From NCBI GenBank assembly GCA_964591105.1, contig CAZPZR010000014.1, positions 1 to 35,867 on the forward strand: a DNA stretch of 35,867 nt, written 5' to 3'. Numbering within the stretch: the stretch's first letter is position 1; each line of letters opens with the position of its first letter. The notes beneath the pieces are model-generated. The model was not told the origin of the DNA and searched no databases. It saw nothing but the letters and a program-made list of their open reading frames with translations. The DNA comes from CAZPZR01 sp964591105. GTDB taxonomy: Bacteria > Bacillota > Clostridia > Lachnospirales > Lachnospiraceae. Below, one piece after another: positions 7,189 to 15,100 of this stretch. The position numbers and the translations under genes are program-made.

Positions 7189-8247
7189 ATGGGACACATG
7201 GAAACGATAATTAAAAAAATGGATGAGAGAAAATTGAATAACGATGTCATAGAGACTGCTGGAAAAATATTGAGAAATGGCGGTTTGGTAGCATTCCCAA
7301 CAGAGACTGTATATGGTCTGGGAGCAGATGCGCTGAACGAAAAAGCAGCGGAAAAAATATACGCAGCGAAGGGTAGACCTTCAGATAATCCGCTGATTAT
7401 ACACATTACAAATATGCAAGATTTGGAAAAAATTGCAGAGATTATTCCAGAAGTTGCGGTGAAGGTTGCAGAAAAGTATTGGCCAGGACCGTTGACAATG
7501 ATTTTTGAAAAAAGTGATGCTGTTCCATATGGAACAACTGGAGGATTAGAAACCGTGGCTGTGCGTATGCCAGACCATGAAGTTGCAAGAGCTGTTATCG
7601 ATGCAGGGGGAGGATTTATCGCAGCGCCAAGTGCAAATACATCTGGTCGTCCAAGTCCAACAAAAGCGCAGCACGTAGAAGAAGATTTGTCAGGAAAGAT
7701 CGATATGATCGTAGATGGTGGAGACGTAGAAATCGGCGTAGAATCTACCATTCTTGATATGACAGTTACACCACCAATGATTCTCAGACCGGGGGCAATT
7801 ACGAAAGAAATGCTTACGGACTTGATTGGAGAAGTAACGGTGGATAAGGCGCTGATTTCAGCAAACAGTGAAGAAGCACCAAAGGCACCAGGAATGAAGT
7901 ATCGTCATTATGCACCCAAAGCAGACCTGAGTGTAGTAGAAGGACCAATGGCACTGGTAATACCAGCAATCAATCAGATGGCTTCCCAACGTGTATCACA
8001 GGGATATAAGGTGGGAATCATCGGAACAGAAGAGACTTTGGATAAGTATCAGTATGGAATTGTGAAGTCTATTGGAACAAGAGAGGATGAATCAACGATT
8101 GCCAATAATCTGTATGCAATTCTTCGAGAGTTTGACAGCGAAGAAGTAGACTACATTTATAGCGAATCGTTTGCGACAGGTGGAATCGGAAGCGCAATTA
8201 TGAATCGACTTTTGAAAGCAGCTGGTCACAGTGTGATTCACGTATAA
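7189..8247 (+). CDS. ywlC: L-threonylcarbamoyladenylate synthase (Sua5/YwlC)
   Basis: This enzyme makes threonylcarbamoyl-AMP from threonine, bicarbonate and ATP, the first step of t6A37 modification of ANN-decoding tRNAs. The YrdC/TsaC domain covers about residues 15-210, with LVAFPTETVYGLGADA, KGRPSDNPL and APSANTSGRPSPT. The linker KAPGMKYRHYAPKA and a C-terminal Sua5 domain (about 235-352) mark the long Sua5 form, 352 aa here. The start is uncertain: ATG 7189, 12 bases after cwlD, and ATG 7198 are both possible with weak ribosome sites; the frame open to 7162 overlaps cwlD and is unlikely. It is probably co-transcribed with cwlD. Confidence 0.92.
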   Translation: MGHMETIIKKMDERKLNNDVIETAGKILRNGGLVAFPTETVYGLGADALNEKAAEKIYAAKGRPSDNPLIIHITNMQDLEKIAEIIPEVAVKVAEKYWPGPLTMIFEKSDAVPYGTTGGLETVAVRMPDHEVARAVIDAGGGFIAAPSANTSGRPSPTKAQHVEEDLSGKIDMIVDGGDVEIGVESTILDMTVTPPMILRPGAITKEMLTDLIGEVTVDKALISANSEEAPKAPGMKYRHYAPKADLSVVEGPMALVIPAINQMASQRVSQGYKVGIIGTEETLDKYQYGIVKSIGTREDESTIANNLYAILREFDSEEVDYIYSESFATGGIGSAIMNRLLKAAGHSVIHV

Positions 8248-8292
8248 TAAGAAAATGGATTGTGTCTGATGCCATGAAATGGAGGAAAATGT

Positions 8293-8781
8293 ATGGGATG
8301 CAAGAGAGAAGATTATATTAGTTGGGACGAATATTTTATGGGAGTAGCAATGCTTTCCGGAAAACGTTCCAAAGATCCGAATACGCAGGTAGGCTGTTGT
8401 ATCGTCAGTCAGGATAATAAGATTCTTTCTATGGGATATAACGGATTGCCAATGGGATGCTCAGATGATGAATTCCCATGGGAAAGAGAAGGGGAAGACC
8501 CTTTGAAGACGAAGTATGTATATACAGTTCACAGCGAGCTGAATGCAATCTTGAATTACCGTGGAGGTAGTTTGGAAGGAGCGAAGCTTTATGTGTCTTT
8601 GTTCCCATGCAACGAATGTGCGAAAGCAATCATTCAAAGCGGAATCAAAGAAGTAATTTACGACTGTAACAAATATGCAGATACCTCCGCTGTAAAAGCA
8701 TCTATGCGAATGTTTGACGCAGCAGGAGTTCAATACCATCAGTATCATCGAACAAATAGAAAAATTGAGATCGAATTATAA
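8293..8781 (+). CDS. Deoxycytidylate (dCMP) deaminase
   Basis: This 162-aa zinc deaminase converts dCMP to dUMP for thymidylate synthesis. The zinc site is clear: HSELNAIL supplies His and the catalytic Glu, and PCNECAK supplies two Cys. The N-terminal SWDEYFMGVAMLSGKRS and NTQVGCCIV segments are typical of the family, and the length is usual. The ATG at 8293 has GGAGG seven bases upstream. It resembles ComEB of Bacillus, but there is no competence operon here. It follows the Sua5 gene by 45 bp and ends at a strong terminator. Confidence 0.93.
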   Translation: MGCKREDYISWDEYFMGVAMLSGKRSKDPNTQVGCCIVSQDNKILSMGYNGLPMGCSDDEFPWEREGEDPLKTKYVYTVHSELNAILNYRGGSLEGAKLYVSLFPCNECAKAIIQSGIKEVIYDCNKYADTSAVKASMRMFDAAGVQYHQYHRTNRKIEIEL

Positions 8782-8786
8782 GAAAG

Positions 8787-8831
8787 AACACCTGATAAGA
8801 ACCACTGTGTGGGAACTTGTCAGGTGTTTTT
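8787..8831 (+). terminator. Terminator after the dCMP deaminase gene
   Basis: AACACCTGATAAG (8787-8799) pairs with CTTGTCAGGTGTT (8816-8828), 13 bp with one G-U, followed by TTTT. An inner CCAC/GTGG pairing lies in the loop. Confidence 0.88.
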
Positions 8832-8858
8832 AGTTTTGAAGTGAAAGGAGAAATGGAG

Positions 8859-9080
8859 ATGTCAAAAAGAGGTTTTGAACTAATTTTAAATTTTTTTGTG
8901 CGGGTAATTGTAGGAATTACGTTGATTTTCTTTGTGAATCAGTTTTTGATTGAGAAAAATATGGAATCAAATGTTGGAATTAACCCGGTTACGATGATTA
9001 CTTCGGGAACTTTAGGTGTTCCGGGAGTGACATTATTGTATGGAATTTCATTCTACCATAGCGGATTTGGAAATATGTAA
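8859..9080 (+). CDS. bofA: BofA-family pro-sigma-K processing inhibitor
   Basis: This 73-aa membrane protein matches BofA, which in Bacillus holds the SpoIVFB protease inactive until the forespore signals, so timing sigma-K activation. A hydrophobic segment at about residues 9-27 is followed by NPVTMITSGTLGVPGVTLLYG, the conserved C-terminal loop and helix of the family. The ATG at 8859 is eight bases after AAGGAG, whereas ATG 8853 is only two bases away. The gene sits alone between two terminators. Whether this organism has SpoIVFB cannot be judged from the window. Confidence 0.88.
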   Translation: MSKRGFELILNFFVRVIVGITLIFFVNQFLIEKNMESNVGINPVTMITSGTLGVPGVTLLYGISFYHSGFGNM

Positions 9081-9111
9081 AATACTACAAAATTTTATTG
9101 TTTTTCTGTAG

Positions 9112-9148
9112 CACAACTTTGTTAGACTTTAACAAAGTTTGTGTTTTT
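9112..9148 (+). terminator. Terminator after bofA
   Basis: CACAACTTTGTTA pairs with TAACAAAGTTTGTG (one bulge) around a short loop and is followed by TTTTT. Confidence 0.85.
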
Positions 9149-9161
9149 GAAAAAATGGGGA

Positions 9162-9190
9162 TGGACAGCGTGGGAGCACAGCGTTATAAT
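9162..9190 (+). promoter_or_regulatory. Promoter of the Tad pilus operon
   Basis: TGGACA (9162-9167) and TATAAT (9185-9190) are 17 bp apart. It is the only good promoter between the bofA terminator and tadZ. Confidence 0.75.
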
Positions 9191-9344
9191 CGTCCTACAA
9201 GTTGAATCTGAAACTTGTATCTGATTGTTTAACTCTATAGTTTATAGATCTTATTTTAAATTCTATGCCCGTTCGGCATAAGAATCGCATGAAAAGTGAA
9301 AAGATAATACGTATGGCAATGGAACATGACAGGAGGGATACTAT
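9191..9344 (+). other. Leader of the Tad operon with two hairpins
   Basis: About 150 nt precede the tadZ start. Two stems are visible: ACAAGTT (9197-9203) with AACTTGT (9212-9218), and TATGCC (9264-9269) with GGCATA (9275-9280). I see no match to the cyclic-di-GMP riboswitch core and no internal terminator. The region may affect mRNA stability or bind a regulator. Confidence 0.4.
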
Positions 9345-10262
9345 GTGAATGTAAAAAGACTAGTAATCTGTGACTGTGAAGATGGATATGCAAAGGCGTT
9401 GGCATTGTATTTGATGGGGAGAAAGGAACTATCTCTAGAAGTACAAGTATGCAGCAGTATTTCCCATGTTATAGCCGCAGAAGAAGAAGGAGGAATAGAC
9501 GTTTTACTCATATCAGAAAACTATGAATTGAGTGAACGGAGAAGAGTAGAAGCAAAGAAAATATTTGTACTGACTGCAGGAAATTTAAGAGAGAAAGATG
9601 AAAAAGAGCAACCGCTTTACAAATATCAATCGGGGGAAAAGATTCTGACGGAACTTTGCAGGCAATGTGAGGAACTACAGAATGGAACTGCAGGATATCG
9701 AGGAACTGGAATTGAAAAGGAAAGCCGGATTATTGGAGTGTTTTCACCAGTGCATCGAATTGGGAAGACTACCTATGCGTTGCGATTAGGCGAACGACTG
9801 GCGGAAAATGCGAATGTGCTGTATCTGAACCTTGAAATTTTTGGCGGAGTCAGTGGGCATTTTGAAGAAGGAGGACAAACGTTGGCAGATGTTTTATATT
9901 ACGCAAGGCAGGAGAAAGGAAACCTGGGGCTAATGATTGCAATGATGGTACATCATCGGAAAGGTCTGGATTATATTCTTCCGATGCCAGTATCCGAGGA
10001 CTTGAAGGAAATTGAAGCGGGAGAATGGATACATGTGATTCAGAAAATCTTACAGGAGAGCATCTATGACACCATTGTTCTGGATATCGATGAAGGAATT
10101 CGAAAGGTATATGATCTTTTGGAACTTTGTACAGAAGTTCATGTTCTGACGAATGAAGAAGAGTATTCCAAAGCGAAGATGGAGCAGTTTCAACAGGAAC
10201 TTGCATTCCTAGGATACGAAGACATTTTAAGAAAGATGGTTCGAAAGGAGGTACGTGGGTGA
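9345..10262 (+). CDS. tadZ: TadZ/CpaE-like ATPase of the Tad pilus
   Basis: This 305-aa cytoplasmic protein is the likely localisation factor that places the Tad pilus machine. Residues 1-100 resemble a receiver-like domain (VICDCEDGYAKALALYL, then DVLLISENYE). The rest is a MinD/ParA-like domain with a degenerate P-loop, SPVHRIGKTTYAL at about 133-146, where the usual KGGxGKT is altered. IVLDIDEGI is a Walker B-like strand. The start is a GTG at 9345, eight bases after AGGAGG; the nearby ATG at 9343 stops at once. The stop overlaps the tadA start, showing translational coupling. Confidence 0.85.
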   Translation: MNVKRLVICDCEDGYAKALALYLMGRKELSLEVQVCSSISHVIAAEEEGGIDVLLISENYELSERRRVEAKKIFVLTAGNLREKDEKEQPLYKYQSGEKILTELCRQCEELQNGTAGYRGTGIEKESRIIGVFSPVHRIGKTTYALRLGERLAENANVLYLNLEIFGGVSGHFEEGGQTLADVLYYARQEKGNLGLMIAMMVHHRKGLDYILPMPVSEDLKEIEAGEWIHVIQKILQESIYDTIVLDIDEGIRKVYDLLELCTEVHVLTNEEEYSKAKMEQFQQELAFLGYEDILRKMVRKEVRG

Positions 10263-11491
10263 TGGATATGCAGCATCTATATGCCAGAATTCTGGAAGAA
10301 CTTGATATGACCAAGGAAGTGGAAGATGAAGAGTTGACAAGGATTATTTATAAGACCCTCAGAGAAGCAGGGGAAGACGAATATATCTCTTTGTTGGAGC
10401 GGTCTGCACTTGGGAGAGAATTATTTAACGCATTTCGTAAGCTGGATCTTTTACAAGAGTTCTTGGAAAGTGACGAGATTACGGAGATTATGATCAATGG
10501 AACAGAGAATATTTTCTATGAGAAAAGAGGAAAGTTATATCAATCCGAACGGAAATTTCATTCGAAGGAGAAGCTGGAAGATGTGATACAGCAGATTGTG
10601 TCGGGTGCCAATCGAGTGGTCAATGAAGCTTCACCGATTGTAGATGCAAGACTTCCGGATGGTTCGCGTGTGAACATTGTACTTGCACCGGTCGCATTGA
10701 ATGGACCGATTGTTACCATTCGAAAATTTCCAGAGGAATCTATTACGATGAAACAACTAGTGGCATGGGAGTCCATCAATCAGGAGTTGGTTTCATTTCT
10801 AACAACATTAGTAGCCGCGGGCTACAACATTTTCATAAGTGGTGGAACCGGATCGGGAAAAACCACATTCTTAAATGCATTATCGCAGTATATTCCGCGA
10901 GATGAAAGAATTATTACAATCGAAGACAATGCTGAATTAAATCTTCAGGGGATTCCAAATCTGGTGCGCCTGGAAATGAGGAACGCCAATATGGAAGGTG
11001 TGGGAGAAATCTCAATTCGAAGTCTGATTAAAGCGGCACTTCGAATGAGACCGGATCGAATTATTGTAGGAGAGGTTCGAGGAGCAGAAGCCTTGGACAT
11101 GCTACAGGCTTTTAATACAGGTCATGATGGGAGTCTAAGTACCGGACACGCGAATAGTCCTAGAGATATGGTGAGTCGATTGGAAATGATGGTTCTTATG
11201 GGAGCGGCGATTCCACTTGGTGCGATTCGCAGACAGATTGCATCGGGAATCGATGTTATTGTGCATTTGGGAAGACTGCGTGATAAAAGCAGAAAGGTAA
11301 TGGAAGTTTCAGAGATTTTGGACTACTGCGATGGAGAGGTTGTGATTGCACCGATTTATATGTTTGAAGAAGTTGGAGAAGAGGATGGAAAGATTCAAGG
11401 CATTTGGAAACTTGTGGGAACGCTTACACATACAGAGAAGCTACTGGCAGCAGGATATCAGCAAAAAGGAAGAACTTGGTATCGTACTTAA
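10262..11491 (+). CDS. tadA: TadA/CpaF secretion ATPase
   Basis: This 409-aa hexameric ATPase powers Flp pilus assembly at the inner face of the membrane. The N-terminal helical domain is followed by a T2SSE-type ATPase core with GGTGSGKTTF at about residues 193-202, an Asp box near IITIEDNAEL, Walker B RIIVGEVRG, and the His-box-like STGHANS. The start is ATG 10262, which overlaps the tadZ stop and follows AAGGAGG; GTG 10259 is nearly as good. It is the second gene of the pilus operon, and tadB follows at once. Confidence 0.93.
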   Translation: MDMQHLYARILEELDMTKEVEDEELTRIIYKTLREAGEDEYISLLERSALGRELFNAFRKLDLLQEFLESDEITEIMINGTENIFYEKRGKLYQSERKFHSKEKLEDVIQQIVSGANRVVNEASPIVDARLPDGSRVNIVLAPVALNGPIVTIRKFPEESITMKQLVAWESINQELVSFLTTLVAAGYNIFISGGTGSGKTTFLNALSQYIPRDERIITIEDNAELNLQGIPNLVRLEMRNANMEGVGEISIRSLIKAALRMRPDRIIVGEVRGAEALDMLQAFNTGHDGSLSTGHANSPRDMVSRLEMMVLMGAAIPLGAIRRQIASGIDVIVHLGRLRDKSRKVMEVSEILDYCDGEVVIAPIYMFEEVGEEDGKIQGIWKLVGTLTHTEKLLAAGYQQKGRTWYRT

Positions 11492-11501
11492 AGTGGCAGG
11501 A

Positions 11502-12173
11502 ATGTCTGGTGTGAAGGTGTGGCTATTTTATCAATCGTTGTATGCAGTTGTTCTGATTGTTCCATTTGCAGTTCGAAATTACAGGGAACAGGAGCAGGAA
11601 AAGATAGAGCAAAAAAAGCGAGAATTTTTACTTCAGTTTCAGAATATGATCCAAAGCATGGCAGCAGCGCTAGGAGCCGGATACTCGGCGGAAAATGCGA
11701 TGCGGGAAGCACAGAAAGAAATGCAGGTGCTTTATGGCAATGATGCGCGAATTTCGAAAGAACTAGTGCTTATGGTGCGGCAGATGCGCATTCAAATTCC
11801 AATGGAGCAGATTCTGGAGGAATTTGCACTGCGAGTGGACTTAGAAGATGTGAAAAATTTTGCAACAGTATTTCGAACGGCAAAGCGCAGTGGCGGAAAT
11901 ATGTTGGAAATTATTCAAAATACAGTAGGGCAGATTGGGGACAAGATGGAGGTAAAGCGAGAAATTGATACCATTCTTGCTTCGAAAAGCTACGAATTTA
12001 AGGTAATGACAGTGATTCCATATGCCATGATCGGTTACATGCTTCTGTCATTTCCGGAATTTATGTCGTGCCTGTATGGAAATGTAATTGGAATTGGGGT
12101 GATGAGCGTATGTTTCGTCTTATACGAAGTGGCATACACCTTTGGAAAGAAGCTGATAAGAATCGACGTCTAA
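11502..12173 (+). CDS. tadB: TadB-like inner membrane platform protein (T2SSF)
   Basis: This protein carries a T2SSF domain and would form, with TadC, the membrane platform of the pilus machine. A membrane helix opens the protein (VWLFYQSLYAVVLIVPFAV), then a helical cytoplasmic region with MAAALGAGYSAENAM and KRSGGNMLEII, then two C-terminal membrane helices. The start is unclear. ATG 11502 gives 223 aa but has only AGGA abutting it; GTG 11493 lies one base past the tadA stop. The frame stays open into tadA, and family members usually have about 20 more residues, so an alternative start within tadA is possible. Translation is probably coupled to tadA. Confidence 0.82.
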   Translation: MSGVKVWLFYQSLYAVVLIVPFAVRNYREQEQEKIEQKKREFLLQFQNMIQSMAAALGAGYSAENAMREAQKEMQVLYGNDARISKELVLMVRQMRIQIPMEQILEEFALRVDLEDVKNFATVFRTAKRSGGNMLEIIQNTVGQIGDKMEVKREIDTILASKSYEFKVMTVIPYAMIGYMLLSFPEFMSCLYGNVIGIGVMSVCFVLYEVAYTFGKKLIRIDV

Positions 12174-13378
12174 TGTTCGCAGCAGTTGCAGGGATGCTCT
12201 TTCTGAGTGTCGGATTGTTAGGAATAGACTACGTTTCGTCCATTCAGGAGATTAAAGGTGGAATTCCGAGAAACTCTTATGGCGAGGGTGACGAGACAAA
12301 AGAGCTTGTTGTAAAAAATAATCAGGGAGAGTCGGCGGAAATTGAGGTAGAGATCAAAGAGCGACAGTACACACAAAAAGAAACAGAAAAAATGTTTGAA
12401 CGTTGTATCTCAAAGTTGGAGAAAAAAATCTTAGGTGAAAATAAAAGTCTGGATCGGATTGAAAAAAATATGAATCTAGTAACAGAACTTTCGGGAGAAG
12501 AAGTCGATATTGCATGGGAATTAGATCGATATGATGTCATGAATGTCTATGGGGAATTAAAAACAGAAGCATCACAATCAGAAGGGACGATGGTACAGTT
12601 AAGGGCAGTTCTGACTTATCAGGCAAATCCATCCATGCAGGCGGTGTATGAGTGTACAGCCATGATTTACTCGGAAAATGCAGGCGCAAATGGAACACTC
12701 CGTGGAAAAGTTCTTGAAGCCATTGAAAAGGAAAATGAGAACACCGAGACAAAAGAACAGATGCGTCTGCCGCGAGAAATCGGAGATCAGACGGTCACAT
12801 ATTTTCCAAAAATGGAGCAACGAGGGATTGTACTGTTATGCATGACTATACTTATTGGAATTCTTCTTCTTGCACTGAAAAAGCAGAAAGAACAGGAAGC
12901 AAAACGGGAAAGAAACTTGCAGATGATCCAAGATTATCCGGAAATTATGAACAAATTAACGCTGCTTTTGGGTGCAGGGATGATTATGCGAAGAGCATGG
13001 AAGAAAATTGTGGATGATTATGAAGCAGAAAAAGAGCGTTGGGGAATTCGCTATGCATATGAAGAGATGAAACAGACTGTCTTTGAAATGGAAAGTGGAA
13101 TTTCTGAAGCAGAAAGTTACGAAAGATTTGGAAGAAGATGTAAGGTACAGCAGTATATGAAACTGGGTACTTTGTTGTCACAAAACTTAAGAAAAGGAAC
13201 AAAGGGACTGAGTCAAATTTTAAAAATAGAAGCTATTCAGGCATTTGAAGATCGCAAGGCGCATGCAAAACAGCTGGGAGAAGAAGCTGGAACCAAATTA
13301 TTGCTGCCTATGTTCTTCATGTTGGGAATTGTTCTCGTGATTGTGATTGTTCCGGCGTTTCTGTCCATTCAGTTATAG
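12110..13378 (+). CDS. tadC: TadC-like platform protein with a large extracytoplasmic domain
   Basis: This 422-aa protein ends with a T2SSF-type region (about residues 275-400, with NKLTLLLGAGMIMRRAW and ESYERFGRRC) and a last membrane helix at about 402-420, as in TadC. It differs in its N-terminal part. A first helix at about 21-38 is followed by some 195 hydrophilic residues that topology would place outside, then a second helix at about 240-258. TadC proteins of Proteobacteria lack such an insert. The start at 12110 overlaps the tadB gene by 64 bases and has only a weak site, so coupling is likely. The prepilin gene follows 12 bp later. Confidence 0.78.
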   Translation: MFRLIRSGIHLWKEADKNRRLMFAAVAGMLFLSVGLLGIDYVSSIQEIKGGIPRNSYGEGDETKELVVKNNQGESAEIEVEIKERQYTQKETEKMFERCISKLEKKILGENKSLDRIEKNMNLVTELSGEEVDIAWELDRYDVMNVYGELKTEASQSEGTMVQLRAVLTYQANPSMQAVYECTAMIYSENAGANGTLRGKVLEAIEKENENTETKEQMRLPREIGDQTVTYFPKMEQRGIVLLCMTILIGILLLALKKQKEQEAKRERNLQMIQDYPEIMNKLTLLLGAGMIMRRAWKKIVDDYEAEKERWGIRYAYEEMKQTVFEMESGISEAESYERFGRRCKVQQYMKLGTLLSQNLRKGTKGLSQILKIEAIQAFEDRKAHAKQLGEEAGTKLLLPMFFMLGIVLVIVIVPAFLSIQL

Positions 13379-13390
13379 GAGGAAAAGAAG

Positions 13391-13567
13391 ATGTGGAGAT
13401 TACAAAATGTGATTCGGATTTTAAAAGATGAAAAAGGTGTTGGTGTTGTGGAAGTGATTTTGATTCTTGTGGTATTGATTGGGCTTGTAATTATTTTTAA
13501 ATCCCAGCTTACCAGTCTTGTAGAAACTATTTTTGAAAAGATTACCAGTGAAAGTTCAGGGATATAG
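13391..13567 (+). CDS. flp: Flp-type class IVb prepilin
   Basis: This 58-aa gene is too short for many callers but is convincing. ATG 13391 follows AGGAGG by ten bases. The protein begins MWRLQNVIRILKDEKG, then VGVVEVILILVVLIG. Cleavage after Gly16 would leave the Glu at position +5, the mark of type IVb prepilins processed by a TadV-type peptidase. The hydrophobic helix runs to about residue 36 and a short amphipathic tail follows. It lies between tadC and the DUF5702 gene, where Gram-positive Tad loci carry their main pilin. It is probably the most abundant product of the operon. Confidence 0.88.
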   Translation: MWRLQNVIRILKDEKGVGVVEVILILVVLIGLVIIFKSQLTSLVETIFEKITSESSGI

Positions 13568-13569
13568 AA

Positions 13570-14934
13570 ATGAAAAAAGCCGAAGTAACGGTATACCTGA
13601 GTCTTGTGTTTCTGTTATTTCTTGCGTTGATTGGAGCACTCATTGAGAGTGCTTCCATTCAGACGCTGAAAAGTTACAAGCGGGCAGACATGAATCGTGC
13701 GATGGAATGTATTTTTGCAGAATATCAAAAAGAATTGTTAGAGCAATATGAAGTGTTTGCGTTAGACGCAACGTATGAGACGGGAACTTACGGAAAGGAA
13801 CAAATTTTTGACCGATTGAGATACTATTTGCCGGGAACTGCAGAGCAGGAAATTGTAAGAATTCAGTTCTTGTCCGATAACGGAGGCGAGGCTTTTCGGG
13901 AACAGATATCAAATTATATGGAGCATAAATATGGCTTGGAGCTACTTCATGACAAAATTGGAATTACTGAGGTATGGCAGCAACAAAAGGAAGAGGCAGA
14001 AACGGTGGAAGAGACGGAACAGTCTTATCAGGAAACGTTGGATTCTTTACTGGAGGAGCAGGAGGGAGAACTTGCAGAAGAGGGGAATCCGATGCCTTAC
14101 ATGAAAGAATTAAAGAAAATGCCTCTGTTAGAACTGGTGATGCCAACAGATCAGAGTGTATCAGAAAAAATGTTGCCAGAGGAACAGTTGTTGACAAAGC
14201 GAGAACGACAGAAGGGTTTTGGAGATTTTTCTGATATGAAGAAAGAAACGAGTGTGGCTGACAACTTATTATTTGGTCAATATTTGCTGGATCATTTTTC
14301 GAATGCTTCTGGGGAAGAAGAGGGAAAAGTTCTAGAATATGAAATCGAATATCTGATTGGAGGGAAAATGAGTGACCGTGAAAATTTAACAGAAGTGGCG
14401 AAAAAGCTATTGCTAATGCGGTTTGTACCCAATTATGCCTACTTACAAAGTAGTCCAGAGAAGAAAGCGGAAGCACAGGCATTGGCGTTAACGTTAAGTT
14501 CAGTTCTGGCGGTTCCGGCAGTGACAGAAGCTGTGACCCAGGTGTTATTGCTGCTCTGGGCATATGGAGAAGCAATTATGGATTTACGAACATTGATAGG
14601 TGGTGGAAAAGTTCCATTGACCAAAAATGATGCATCCTGGCAGCTTGCACTTTCCGGACTGATGAAGTTGAAGGAAAACGGAAGCGTTCAGGATGGAAAA
14701 GATACGGAAACCGGTTTGCGCTATGAAGAATATCTACGAATGTTGTTGTTCTTAAATTCAAAGGAAAACACAGCAATGCGGGCATTAGATCTTATAGAAC
14801 AGAACTTACAGAATGTGGGTGGCTTAAAGTTCTTTTATGCAGATCGATGTGTCTCCAAGCTGGAGGTGAAAAGTAAATGCCAGTTTCAAAGAAACATCAC
14901 ATATCAATTTTCTACTTATTATGGATATAACTAA
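13570..14934 (+). CDS. DUF5702-type Tad-locus membrane-anchored protein
   Basis: This 454-aa protein begins MKKAEVTVYLSLVFLLFLALIG, one N-terminal membrane helix (about 7-25), and is otherwise hydrophilic, acidic and probably outside the cell. It resembles the DUF5702 family found in Gram-positive Tad loci. The N-terminus is TadG-like in character (TVYLSLVF then an ExA/S segment), which suggests a minor pilin or assembly role, but no function is shown. The ATG is two bases after the flp stop, so the genes are coupled. The stop codon TAA at 14932-14934 lies within the TAAA that flanks the inserted element. Confidence 0.8.
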   Translation: MKKAEVTVYLSLVFLLFLALIGALIESASIQTLKSYKRADMNRAMECIFAEYQKELLEQYEVFALDATYETGTYGKEQIFDRLRYYLPGTAEQEIVRIQFLSDNGGEAFREQISNYMEHKYGLELLHDKIGITEVWQQQKEEAETVEETEQSYQETLDSLLEEQEGELAEEGNPMPYMKELKKMPLLELVMPTDQSVSEKMLPEEQLLTKRERQKGFGDFSDMKKETSVADNLLFGQYLLDHFSNASGEEEGKVLEYEIEYLIGGKMSDRENLTEVAKKLLLMRFVPNYAYLQSSPEKKAEAQALALTLSSVLAVPAVTEAVTQVLLLLWAYGEAIMDLRTLIGGGKVPLTKNDASWQLALSGLMKLKENGSVQDGKDTETGLRYEEYLRMLLFLNSKENTAMRALDLIEQNLQNVGGLKFFYADRCVSKLEVKSKCQFQRNITYQFSTYYGYN

Positions 14935-14960
14935 AGAGGTGAGAACAGATGCCCTTCCGA
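14935..14960 (+). repeat. Left arm of the inverted repeat
   Basis: It pairs with 15076-15101 at 25 of 26 positions. The single mismatch, T14956 against G15080, is a G-U pair in RNA. It contains GAGGTG and an ATG with usable spacing. Confidence 0.95.
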
Positions 14961-15100
14961 ATCTATCACTCGCCGTCTATCGACGAAAAACACCCATTAT
15001 AATTAAGAAAGGAGCAGAGATTCGCTATGATAAACAATCAGACTATAAATTCATGTTCGATCGATTACTCACATGTCGGGAGGGCATCTGTTCTCACCTC
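14936..15100 (+). mobile_element. 165-bp MITE-like insertion with 25-bp terminal inverted repeats
   Basis: The ends, starting GAGGTGAGAACAGATGCC, are inverted repeats matching at 24 of 25 positions. TAAA occurs on both outer sides (14932-14935 and 15101-15104), as a target duplication would. If the element and one TAAA are removed, ATG 14921 reads in frame as MDITKKGSITVEAAM into tadE, a normal short TadE start. The element encodes no transposase, only an 18-codon frame (14949-15002) with a ribosome site in its left end, so it would need help in trans. It supplies the AAAGGAG (15008-15014), a TATAAT (14998-15003) and the ATG now used by tadE. Other readings are an invertible segment or an RNase III-type mRNA stem. 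Confidence 0.7.

Noticed and set aside
9191..9344. Cyclic-di-GMP riboswitch before the Tad operon
   Set aside because: Expected for pili, but the conserved core and tetraloop-receptor signature are not present; only two simple hairpins are seen.
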